Of a stretch of DNA of 64,000 bases, positions 37,067 to 44,482 are shown piece after piece (the stretch's first letter is position 1; each line of letters opens with the position of its first letter). The stretch comes from CAZIUL01 sp964542475 (GTDB lineage: Bacteria > Planctomycetota > B15-G4 > CAYZWU01): assembly GCA_964542475.1 (NCBI GenBank), contig CAZIUL010000013.1:1-64000 (forward strand). Direction: 5' to 3'. Under the pieces are notes generated by a model, which worked only from the letters and a program-made list of their open reading frames with translations, was not told the DNA's origin and searched no databases. The position numbers and the translations under genes are program-made.

Positions 37067-38164
37067 ATGTGGAACCTGCGAGCCGGGTGCTCATCCCTGA
37101 AACGGGTCGTCAAGATCGTCCTGATCAACATTTTAGTGTTTTTGGTTCTCCTCTTGGCCCTCGAAGGTGTTTCCCGGTTGTGGCGTCCGGCTGGATTGCC
37201 CGATCCTCTCATCACGGACACCCTGAGCGGTTGGGCGGCCGCGCGGGTCTACGATCCTCTTCTCTTTTGGAGGGTGAAACCCAATATTGGAGGTGAGAAC
37301 GGGTGCACAACGAACAGCATGGGGCTGCGAGGCCCCGAGATCCCGGAGAAAACGGATCGCGAGTTCCGCATCCTGTCCCTGGGCGAATCGACAACCTTCT
37401 GCGCCCGGTTTAGCTACTATGAGAGCTACTCGGCTCTTCTGGAGAAGGGCCTTGCCCAGGTTCAAGGGAAGAAGGTGCGGGTGATCAATGCCGGGAGTCC
37501 TGCTTACACGCTTCTTCAAGGGTACGTCTATCTCAAGCACTATGGATTGGAGCTGAAACCCGATGCCGTTCTCCTCTACTTTGGTATGAACGACTTCATT
37601 CCTATAGCGGGGAGAATGATGCGCGATGCTGGCGCCGGCGCTTCGACAGTTGGACTGACCGACCGCCAGCTCCTGGAGCAGCGGAAGGGGCTGAAGTATC
37701 AGATAACCCATTTCCTCGCTGAACACAGCAGTTTCTGCAGCTTGCTCTTGTTCAGGGATTGGGGAGTGCAAGACGAAATCGTCTCCTGCGAATTGATTCC
37801 GCGCGTTCCCGAAAAAGACCGGCTATGGTTTCTCGGTAAATACAGGAAGCTCTGCGATGCCGAAGGCATTCGGCTCGTAATCGTGATCCCCTGGTACCGT
37901 GAGTTTGATAGGCACGGTCCTCTTCTCCGTGGGTTCGCCTTGAGGAAGGGCATCACATTGGTGGACTTGCCAACCCTTTTCAAGAGCCTTCCGAAAGCCC
38001 GGGATGACTACTTCGAAGACAAGGCGCACCCGACCAGGGAGGGCCATGCTTTGATCGCCAAAGCCATCGAGGACGAGCTGCGGCTCGCCTGGAATCTGAA
38101 GAAGGGGGATGATTCTCAGGAAGAGCGAGGTTCGAGTCAGGCGGTCAATGATTTGATCCACTGA
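37067..38164 (+). CDS. Membrane-anchored SGNH/GDSL hydrolase
   Basis: The start at 37067 is preferred: GGAGA lies six bases upstream and it opens an N-terminal membrane anchor (VVKIVLINILVFLVLLLALEG). The remaining 330 residues are an SGNH hydrolase with LSLGESTT (block I, nucleophile Ser), a GMND block III (Asn) and DKAHPTREGH (block V Asp and His). Such proteins add or remove acyl groups on surface glycans or lipids. It is the last gene before the right attachment site and is transcribed opposite to the rest of the island, so it may be cargo. The open frame extends 138 bases upstream but without features. Confidence 0.8.
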   Translation: MWNLRAGCSSLKRVVKIVLINILVFLVLLLALEGVSRLWRPAGLPDPLITDTLSGWAAARVYDPLLFWRVKPNIGGENGCTTNSMGLRGPEIPEKTDREFRILSLGESTTFCARFSYYESYSALLEKGLAQVQGKKVRVINAGSPAYTLLQGYVYLKHYGLELKPDAVLLYFGMNDFIPIAGRMMRDAGAGASTVGLTDRQLLEQRKGLKYQITHFLAEHSSFCSLLLFRDWGVQDEIVSCELIPRVPEKDRLWFLGKYRKLCDAEGIRLVIVIPWYREFDRHGPLLRGFALRKGITLVDLPTLFKSLPKARDDYFEDKAHPTREGHALIAKAIEDELRLAWNLKKGDDSQEERGSSQAVNDLIH

Positions 38165-38563
38165 TCGTGTATCGGTCCAGCGACTTTTTTCAGCCGAAAA
38201 CCGCCGATTCATCAATCAATTCTTCGAAGCTCGATGACCGGCAGGTGTTTTCTGCTTTCCATGAAGGCAATGGTTAGCACAAATCTCGCACCTGGTCGGC
38301 CATTGACCTTTACCTGAGGTGCTGCGCAGGGGCTGCCGAAGCCGGAAGTGTGACTTATTCATGAGGATCGTTTTTGCCACTTTTGCTGACGATATACAGT
38401 CTTGGAAACGCCAAGTGGGAAGGTAGCGCGGATTTGATTCGCTGATTGTATGTCGTCGATTAAAAGAGACATTGGAGCCATTGAAGCTCGGTTGACGACT
38501 ATACCGTTTTGAATAACTCCATATCATGAGAATTTTCGTTCGCCGGTTCGCTGGATGGGTACA

Positions 38564-38587
38564 CCTGCCGGGCGTACCAGTTAAATA
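38564..38587 (+). other. attR: tRNA 3' end repeat at the right island boundary
   Basis: This is an exact copy of 27291-27314, but the upstream part of the tRNA is missing, which marks the far end of the integrated element. Confidence 0.85.
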
Positions 38588-38625
38588 GAAAGGAGCAAGG
38601 TTAACCGCCCGGCTCCTTTTTTTTA
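38588..38625 (+). terminator. Intrinsic terminator, diverged copy of the tRNA terminator
   Basis: AAGGAGC near 38590 pairs with GCTCCTT near 38612, followed by eight or more T. Its loop resembles that of the terminator after tRNA-Arg (27317-27350), so the attachment duplication includes it in diverged form. Confidence 0.8.
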
Positions 38626-38731
38626 TTGGTTTTTTGGTCGTCCCCACTACACTCGGTGGACCACTTCACCTGCCCAGAGGAGCAGGCACAAGGCAAGTAA
38701 ATCAGCACTCTTACACATCAACCGTCATGAC

Positions 38732-41389
38732 CTAATGTTTGGGAACGACAAAACGGTCCCGGTTGGTCAGGTAAAAAGAACCGGTGCCCGTATCTTCCAT
38801 GTACCCCTGAAAATAGACTTCCACCCCCTCCAGATTGGGATCGCCGGGGATGGCGGCGGTCTCGCTGATCTTTCCGGAAGGAGGAAAATTGCCGCAGAAG
38901 AGAAGGCTCAGGGTGGACGGATCGAGCTTGAGGATCCCGATGGAACCCAGGGATAGATAATCCGGCCCAAAAGCGTAGAAAAGCAAGTATTCGCCGTTGG
39001 GATCGCCTTCGAGATCCATGGTCACCCATCGGGGCGTGCCGCGCATACGGTGGACCACCAGATCAATGTTAATGCCCAGATGATTCAGGTAACAGGAGGC
39101 GAGATACTTGATATGGTTGTGGGGATCTGATTCGACCAGGCCCTCCATCTGAAATGAGGCGGCCACTGTCCGATAGGTGCCTGTGTCATGGCTCACGGTT
39201 TTGCCCTCGGAATTGCTGGTAATGAGGGTCTGGGCTGCAGGATCAGGCGTTAGGTGGTCGCTTGATTGCCACTCGCTCAGATAGGTGTAGACCATGCCTT
39301 CCGTGACCGTGCCGGGCACCCCTACCATCTGTTTGATACTGTCCCCGGAAGAGGCGCTCGCGATCCCGAAGTAGGGCTGGTAGATGTGCTTGTAGGAATC
39401 CTGGGCCCAGCAGTTTCCTCCCTCCATGTAGGCACTGCCGCCTTGGCTGAGAAAACCAACCAGGTCGTTGGCCTGGCTGTAGCTGAGCGCCATGTTGTAG
39501 GGGGTCATGCCCAGGCAGATCATGGCCACCTCGTATTCATCGATCATGGCAGGCCAGTCCGTGGTGTAGTGCACATTCAATCCGAAATCATCGCAGATCT
39601 CATGAAGGATCAAGCCCGTATCAGGAGTCTCGTCGCGCTCGATGATCACCACGGTATTCTTATCTTCCACGAAGAAATGGTTCCAGCCCACGGGCGGGCT
39701 GGCGGCAATGTTGGCCGGCGTGGAGCTGTCCGTGGCAAGGAGACGGTAGACGATGTGATCGTGGAGGGCCACGTTTCCATCCATGGTGCCGGTGAAGACA
39801 AAAGTGTCATCCTCCTTTTCCAGGACCACCAGGGGCTGGGGCACGCCGTTGATCTCGAACTCCAGGGTCACGTCCGGTATGCCCGTTTCGTCCACTGCAG
39901 TGCAGGTGATTTTCATGGGCCAGTCATTCAGGGTGAGGCCGTGAATCACGCGGTGTTCCATGTCGGGCTTTGTCACGTCATCCTCCACCGAGATGGTGAA
40001 CATGCCCTCCGGCGCCACCAGGGGAAAGTTCTTGGCCAGCCCGGTCATGTCTTCCGCGTGAATGTAATAGGAAATGAGCGTACCATGGGGCTGGGCCGGT
40101 ATGGCGCCGCTGTATTCATGGGGATTCCCGGTGGGGGACATGACCGCTGCATTGAATGGGCCGGCGCCCGTGGTGGTCCAGAGAATCTCGGGTGGGCCGT
40201 CCAGGGTGGTGGCATTGTGGGGAATCACCTCCGCGGACACCACGTAGGGATCCACATCACTGTCCGCGTATTCCCAGTGGGGCTGGGGATAGATCCTTAT
40301 GGTTTCCCCACGATGCAGGTTCCGAGTCCGGCAATGGATCGAATCGCCCCAGCCGGTTCCCTGGGAATCGATGTTGTGCACCTCGTATCCCGGCGCCATA
40401 TGCTCGTAGATGGCCTTGGCTTCCGCATCATGCATCGTGTAGTACTTGCCGGTGAGGATCTTGTTGTTGGTCTGCAGGCAATTGATGTACCCGGTCCAGG
40501 AGCCGCCGTGAGGCCAGAGGGGAAAGCGCTCGATCTTGTAAGGCCAGCCGTAGGGGCTTTGCCGTGTTTTTAGGAATTCGAGTGCATTCTCGCAGTAAAG
40601 CCAAGGTGTTGTGTAATTCGGAAACTTGCCCCAGATGAATGTGTCCGGGGCCAGCGGTTTTCCAAAGGTATCCATGTGCATGATGCTGTAGAGGATCTCC
40701 GGGTTCCAGTAATGGTCGATGCCCAGGTAGTCTTTCATGATCTGATGCACCTCTTCCTTGGTCTTACTAGGATTTTCCAGCAAAACCAGGGAGGTGGAGA
40801 AGGCGTTGCCGAAACCGTCCGTGTAGTAGTTGCCGCCCGTGTGAATCAAATCCATGCCATAGAAGGGAATGCGGAACTCCAGGGCGATCTGGGCGGGGAT
40901 CACATCGTCATCGGGCCGGACACGGTTGTAGATGTTATCCACCAGGCCGAAGTCCTGGTTGCCGTCCCAGATGAACCATGGGCCGTAATCCCGGGTGTAG
41001 ATGGAATTGGTCTTGGCGATCATGTAGTGAATGTTGGTGGTGGGGATGCTGTTACTGGCCAGCCATGAATTCCACCACGCCGTGTTCTCGGTGATGATGT
41101 AGATCTGATTGTCCTTCTGCAGCTCGTCAATGAGCTCCGCATTGGACCATAGCATGAAGATACCCTCCGATTCCTCCCACTCGGGGCAGGCCCGCACCGG
41201 GCCCACGGGCGGAAGCGTGATATCTCGGTTCAAGCCGATGAGATGCATTAGCGTCTTCTCTTCCTCAGTGAGGCCGATGGGTAGATTGCCAGACCCCGGC
41301 GCAGTATTGTCGGCCGGTTCCTGTGCTATGGCTGAAGCAGAAAGGAGGGTAAAGAAAAACAGCAAAAGGCAGGTCCGGTGAATGGCCAT
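38732..41389 (-). CDS. Secreted peptidyl-arginine deiminase / agmatine deiminase family protein
   Basis: The 885-residue product has a signal peptide (cleavage near SAIAQ) and a Porphyromonas-type PAD domain at about 65-375. The catalytic set is visible: RDYGPWF (Asp), TGGNYYTDGFG, HMDTFGK (His) and GDSIHCRTRNLHR with the nucleophile Cys. The family converts arginine side chains or agmatine to citrulline or carbamoylputrescine plus ammonia. Export and size argue for a protein-modifying or arginine-scavenging enzyme rather than cytosolic AguA. Beta-sandwich modules at about 380-560, a ThuA-like stretch (about 580-700) and a C-terminal beta domain with a VYFQGYM motif follow. Confidence 0.85.
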   Translation of the reverse strand: MAIHRTCLLLFFFTLLSASAIAQEPADNTAPGSGNLPIGLTEEEKTLMHLIGLNRDITLPPVGPVRACPEWEESEGIFMLWSNAELIDELQKDNQIYIITENTAWWNSWLASNSIPTTNIHYMIAKTNSIYTRDYGPWFIWDGNQDFGLVDNIYNRVRPDDDVIPAQIALEFRIPFYGMDLIHTGGNYYTDGFGNAFSTSLVLLENPSKTKEEVHQIMKDYLGIDHYWNPEILYSIMHMDTFGKPLAPDTFIWGKFPNYTTPWLYCENALEFLKTRQSPYGWPYKIERFPLWPHGGSWTGYINCLQTNNKILTGKYYTMHDAEAKAIYEHMAPGYEVHNIDSQGTGWGDSIHCRTRNLHRGETIRIYPQPHWEYADSDVDPYVVSAEVIPHNATTLDGPPEILWTTTGAGPFNAAVMSPTGNPHEYSGAIPAQPHGTLISYYIHAEDMTGLAKNFPLVAPEGMFTISVEDDVTKPDMEHRVIHGLTLNDWPMKITCTAVDETGIPDVTLEFEINGVPQPLVVLEKEDDTFVFTGTMDGNVALHDHIVYRLLATDSSTPANIAASPPVGWNHFFVEDKNTVVIIERDETPDTGLILHEICDDFGLNVHYTTDWPAMIDEYEVAMICLGMTPYNMALSYSQANDLVGFLSQGGSAYMEGGNCWAQDSYKHIYQPYFGIASASSGDSIKQMVGVPGTVTEGMVYTYLSEWQSSDHLTPDPAAQTLITSNSEGKTVSHDTGTYRTVAASFQMEGLVESDPHNHIKYLASCYLNHLGINIDLVVHRMRGTPRWVTMDLEGDPNGEYLLFYAFGPDYLSLGSIGILKLDPSTLSLLFCGNFPPSGKISETAAIPGDPNLEGVEVYFQGYMEDTGTGSFYLTNRDRFVVPKH

Positions 41390-41554
41390 GCTAGTACTCC
41401 CAAAAAAATGAGGAATCCTTTGACGAAGCAGGCTTTCCGGTTCAGTGGATAGAATTATTACTTCATGATTATAAGCGATTTACACGAGTCATGAAAGGAA
41501 TTAATCGTTTTTCGAGCGTGATCCAAATATTCGAACGAACGTAAAACGGTGAGT

Positions 41555-41815
41555 TGATCCAGCGACTTTTAATAAATTCCTTATTCCATCTGATAATAGC
41601 ATAATCAGTAATAATTTAATGGGGTAGAGTATAAAACGAAAGGAAAGGGACAATCCACTATTTGAAGTTTGTTAACCGCCTGAGGCGTTTTCCTTTATGG
41701 AGTTCCTTTAGCCCGCGGTTCTCCTCAAGAAGGTAGTCAATGACCTTCTGCTGGTGCCGGTCGACCCAGCCCGAGAACATCATGAGCAGCAAGAGCCCGG
41801 CATATGCCTTGGCAA
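41555..41815 (-). mobile_element. Insertion sequence remnant
   Basis: On the minus strand the segment 41815-41658 encodes AKAYAGLLLLMMFSGWVDRH, then QQKVIDYLLEENRGLKEL and HKGKRLRRL before a stop. A hydrophobic stretch followed by HQQ-V-x-Y-L-x-E-E-N-R is the N-terminal signature of a family of integrase-core transposases that begin this way. The rest of the transposase is missing. The motif at 41555-41570 may be the IS end, as related sequences occur at 36752 and 38174. Confidence 0.6.
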
Positions 41816-41816
41816 T

Positions 41817-42010
41817 TAACCTTAATGCGTCAAAAGCTTCGAGCAGAAATGGCCAAGAGTGCGTCAGCTACAACATAAAATCGGTTTTTTGTCCCGGAAC
41901 TTAAGTGCATCTTATGTGAGGAGACGGAAAATTGGTTTTATGTTGTAGATGGCGTGCTATCGGCCAAGCGAAGCGTTTTATGCCGAAGCTTTTGACGCAT
42001 TAAGGTTAAC
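41817..42010 (-). repeat. 194-bp foldback (MITE-like) repeat, copy 2
   Basis: This is the inverted, almost identical twin of 3744-3939. Its terminal repeats (TTAACCTTAATGCGTC at both ends) are better preserved than in copy 1. It abuts the transposase fragment exactly, as if it had inserted into, or been excised with, the old IS. Confidence 0.85.
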
Positions 42011-42034
42011 AAGACTGTTTTGAATTTCGCCGAG

Positions 42035-42382
42035 TTAAAAGGTGACCACCTTCCTGTAGTTCAGGAGCGCGTCGACCGTGTCCTTCATGTCGCCCGGCCT
42101 TCCCACAAAGACTTTTTCCATTCGGTCGAAGTAGTTCAGGCAGGTGATGCAGGAGACGATCTCCGTGCCTCTATCCTCCAGCGCCTTCAGCTTGTCCACG
42201 ATGGGTGAACCCTCGGTGGTGAGGAAGATGCCGGAGTTGAGAAAGATGACCCGGGCGGGCCGCTTCTCTGATTCCGAGAAGACCTTGAAGAGGAGATCGG
42301 TGAGCTTGGCGCCCAGATCGGCTTCACCCTCGCCGACTTCGGAAGAGGTGATTACCAGAAGAAAATCCTTGTCTATTACCAT
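42035..42382 (-). CDS. YedF/DsrE-like protein (selenium metabolism family)
   Basis: The start at 42382 is preferred over 42391 because AAAGGA then lies at a normal distance. The 115-residue protein has the DsrE-like alpha/beta fold: FLLVITSSEVGEGEADLGAK, RVIFLNSGIFLTTEGSPI and EIVSCITCLNYF, the last with a C-x2-C pair. This corresponds to the C-terminal domain of YedF, linked to selenium metabolism in anaerobes; the TusA-like N-terminal domain of full YedF is missing. A structured leader lies just upstream. Confidence 0.75.
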   Translation of the reverse strand: MVIDKDFLLVITSSEVGEGEADLGAKLTDLLFKVFSESEKRPARVIFLNSGIFLTTEGSPIVDKLKALEDRGTEIVSCITCLNYFDRMEKVFVGRPGDMKDTVDALLNYRKVVTF

Positions 42383-42902
42383 TTTCAACATTCCTTTCTG
42401 CCAGGTTATTAAACCTCCTGTCTTCTCAGTCGCAGGCCTTCCTGCGACCGTCGGCCAGAAGGCTCCGACGTTATGGCAGGAAGGCGCGAAGGGAGGTGTT
42501 ACTGGAAAGAACCCTGACCGGGCTCCGTAAAGCCCCTCAGGGTCATTGATAAATAAATGTATCCATAATGTTCATATCCAACTCCTTGTACAAGGCCGAA
42601 CACATAGTGTATTTGGAGGGATTGTTCAAATCAATGGATAACTCTGTAGATCTGGCCGGGTTCCTGGCGCAGGCAATAGACCCGCACTCCATAATTTTTT
42701 TAGTAAAGAGGACAGATCCTCGTCATGGGCGAAGAACGACATTCCACGGCCTGTCCATTTCTTCTTGGCTGATAAGCAGATGCTTGTAGCATCTTCATGG
42801 ACATTTTTCTCTCCCAGTGGATAATGATACCCAGAGCTTATTTTCGCCGGTAGGAGTTATTATGCGCTGATTTTTCTTCTGATTGTTTTGGGGATTCCAA
42901 CA
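42383..42902. other. Divergent region with structured leader
   Basis: It lies between the leftward YedF-like gene and the rightward nucleoside hydrolase gene. It contains three strong hairpins at 42429-42544 and no recognisable gene; a 73-codon frame at 42568 has no family features. Confidence 0.5.
42429..42544 (-). promoter_or_regulatory. Three tandem hairpins upstream of the YedF-like gene
   Basis: GTCGCAGG pairs with CCTGCGAC (42429-42448), CGTCGG with CCGACG (42449-42470), and CCCTGA plus GGGCT pair with AGCCC plus TCAGGG (42512-42542). The leader begins about 50 bases before the gene. It could be a regulatory RNA structure or a palindromic repeat. Confidence 0.45.
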
Positions 42903-44303
42903 ATGCGTTTTGAGAAGAATAAATTTCTTATTGCTGCACTTTTTGTAACGGTAGCCTTGCCATTCTTTGCGAATCGAGGATTTTGTCATCATGGTGAAGG
43001 TACTCCGATTTTAATCGATACGGATATGGGGCTTGATGATGTGCGCGCCATCTATGCCCTAATAGCAGGTGAAAAACTGGACATCCACGGCTTGTTGACA
43101 GTGGAAGGATCCTCTTCTCTCGGCAGGGGCACGGATAATCTCATAGGCCTTCTTGAAACAAGCGGCATCAGGAACATTGACATCTTTATGGGGAAAGCCG
43201 CTTCCGGACTACCCTCCCCGATTTGGAGGGATGTGGCCAACAACCTTGGAGGCCTAGCCTTTCCCCCTCCCAGGGAGATTAAAGCTGAGCAGGATCCCTT
43301 TGTGAAATTGAAACATCTGCTGGCGAGCCATTATCAACTCCTTCACTATCTCGCCTTGGGTCCCCTTGCCAATCTGGCCTGCCTTGAGAGCAAATATCCC
43401 GGAACACTCAAACACCTTCACACCCTTTGGATACCTGTTAGGTTCAGCAAAGAGGGAAGGATCAAGGACTGGAATCTGGTCTGGGACAAGTCATCCTCGG
43501 AAAAGGTCCTCAAGAAGACCCGAAGGATAGTTCTCATTGACCTGGATTCAGCAGGTGTTGTGAATGAGAGCGAGTTTTTTTCCTCCATACAGGGATCTTC
43601 TCCGGCAGGCGAGTGGATCGTGAAGACGATAGCGAAATCCGGGGGAAAGGCTCCCCATCTCATGATCTATGACGAGCTGGCAGCCGCTGCCTTGATAAAG
43701 CCGGGCCTGGTCAAGGTGGGTGAGAAGCCTTGGATCATGAATGGTTTTGAGGGTGATTGCATCCAACTGAAGCGGAAAGAAGACGGTAACATTTTTGTGG
43801 CGACTTTTAGTGGAAATAAGGAGGCTTTAAGAATCCTGAAGGAATGTTGGAGCAAAACACCGCGTAGCCATACTCATGATCCTATCTCTCATTCCCCAAA
43901 GATGCTCATAAAAGCTTTTCATGGTCATCTGGGCCCTTATGTCGTATTGGGTTTTCGCATGGGGAAACTTGCCCTAAGGGAAATGGGCGCTGAGGGGCAT
44001 TTTGATATTTCTGCGGAGGTGTATAGCGTACTCAGCCCTCCCTGCTCCTGCATCATTGACGGCATTCAACTCGGGAGCGGTTGTACGTTGGGCAAGAGAA
44101 ACATCGAAGTGCATCCTTTCGATGGTCCCGCCTATTCTGTTTTCAGCACGAAAGAGGGGTCCAAAATCATAATAAGGCTCAAGTCGGAAATTCCCGGCCT
44201 TATCACCTCTTTAGTGGATGAGAATGGGGTTGAACCGACAGGGGAGATCTTTCTGGAAAAAGATATAGACTCCCTGTTTGATGCTGAGGTTTTGAAGAAA
44301 TAG
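42903..44303 (+). CDS. Exported nucleoside hydrolase-like / FmdE fusion
   Basis: The start at 42903 opens a signal peptide (MRFEKNKFLIAALFVTVALP, cleavage near FCHHG). Residues about 35-310 resemble nucleoside hydrolases: ILIDTDMGLDDVRAIYALIA is the family's N-terminal metal-binding motif, with DMGLDD in place of the usual DTDPGxDD, and an LALGPLANLA motif follows. Residues about 335-440 are an FmdE domain: HGHLGPYVVLGFRMG, CSCIIDGIQLGSGCTLGKRN; the HLCPG Cys of FmdE is replaced by Gly. FmdE domains accompany molybdenum/tungsten enzymes and some metal-binding proteins. The fusion and its export are unusual. Function is open: perhaps ligand or metal binding rather than catalysis. Confidence 0.7.
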   Translation: MRFEKNKFLIAALFVTVALPFFANRGFCHHGEGTPILIDTDMGLDDVRAIYALIAGEKLDIHGLLTVEGSSSLGRGTDNLIGLLETSGIRNIDIFMGKAASGLPSPIWRDVANNLGGLAFPPPREIKAEQDPFVKLKHLLASHYQLLHYLALGPLANLACLESKYPGTLKHLHTLWIPVRFSKEGRIKDWNLVWDKSSSEKVLKKTRRIVLIDLDSAGVVNESEFFSSIQGSSPAGEWIVKTIAKSGGKAPHLMIYDELAAAALIKPGLVKVGEKPWIMNGFEGDCIQLKRKEDGNIFVATFSGNKEALRILKECWSKTPRSHTHDPISHSPKMLIKAFHGHLGPYVVLGFRMGKLALREMGAEGHFDISAEVYSVLSPPCSCIIDGIQLGSGCTLGKRNIEVHPFDGPAYSVFSTKEGSKIIIRLKSEIPGLITSLVDENGVEPTGEIFLEKDIDSLFDAEVLKK

Positions 44304-44395
44304 TTAAATGGAGCTGAAATTCATCTGCAATTTCAGAACAGTGAAGGGATGTTTATGGAATACTCCCTGTCAATTTCCACACTGTCCTACTGATC

Positions 44396-44440
44396 CCCAT
44401 ATTTCATCCTCTTCTGCTGCGGCACCGTAAACCGCGCTCA
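44396..44440 (-). repeat. Dispersed intergenic repeat, copy 4
   Basis: On the minus strand it contains TTTACGGTGCCGCAGCAGAA and then GAGGATGAAATATGGGG, almost the same as copies 2, 3 and 6. It lies between the converging FmdE-fusion and epimerase genes. Confidence 0.8.
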
Positions 44441-44482
44441 CCCGCGTTGACGACACCCTGACACCTGCAAAAAGGGGAAGGC

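Larger units (their letters stand above)
27315..38587. mobile_element. tRNA-Arg integrated island, satellite-like, no integrase seen
   Basis: The 11.3-kb segment is bounded by a 24-bp direct repeat of the tRNA 3' end. It holds an AlpA-like regulator, a primase-like protein, a class II ribonucleotide reductase, a helicase-nuclease/repeat-protein pair and an SGNH hydrolase. AlpA plus primase next to a tRNA site is the core of P4-like and PICI-type phage satellites. No tyrosine or serine integrase, capsid or packaging gene is visible, so the element is either decayed or moved by helper enzymes. Confidence 0.75.
38165..38731. other. Right end of the island, no recognisable gene
   Basis: It contains a GGTCCAGCGACTTTTTT motif (38174-38190), the right attachment site (38564-38587), a terminator and one arm of a 14-bp inverted repeat. 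A 143-codon leftward frame (38216-38647) crosses the attachment site, ends in CEICANHCLH and resembles nothing known. Confidence 0.5.
41390..42034. other. Intergenic region with mobile-element debris
   Basis: From left to right it holds an AT-rich stretch, a TGATCCAGCGACTTTT motif (41555-41570), a transposase fragment on the minus strand (41658-41815) and the second foldback repeat (41817-42010). No intact gene is present. Confidence 0.7.

Noticed and set aside
27315..38587. Integrase gene for the tRNA island
   Set aside because: No frame shows the R...HxxR...Y signature of a tyrosine recombinase or a serine recombinase fold, so none is reported.
38216..38647. 143-codon leftward frame at the right end of the island
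   Set aside because: It crosses the attachment site and terminator; the His/Cys-rich end is suggestive of a zinc finger but too short and unsupported.
39266..40573. Long antisense open frame (435 codons) opposite the deiminase gene
   Set aside because: It is rich in His, Gly, Val and Arg from the complementary codon pattern and shows no domain motifs; the opposite strand encodes an enzyme with an intact active site.
42568..42789. 73-codon forward frame in the divergent region
   Set aside because: No ribosome site, no motif and no similarity seen; it lies just past the structured leader.
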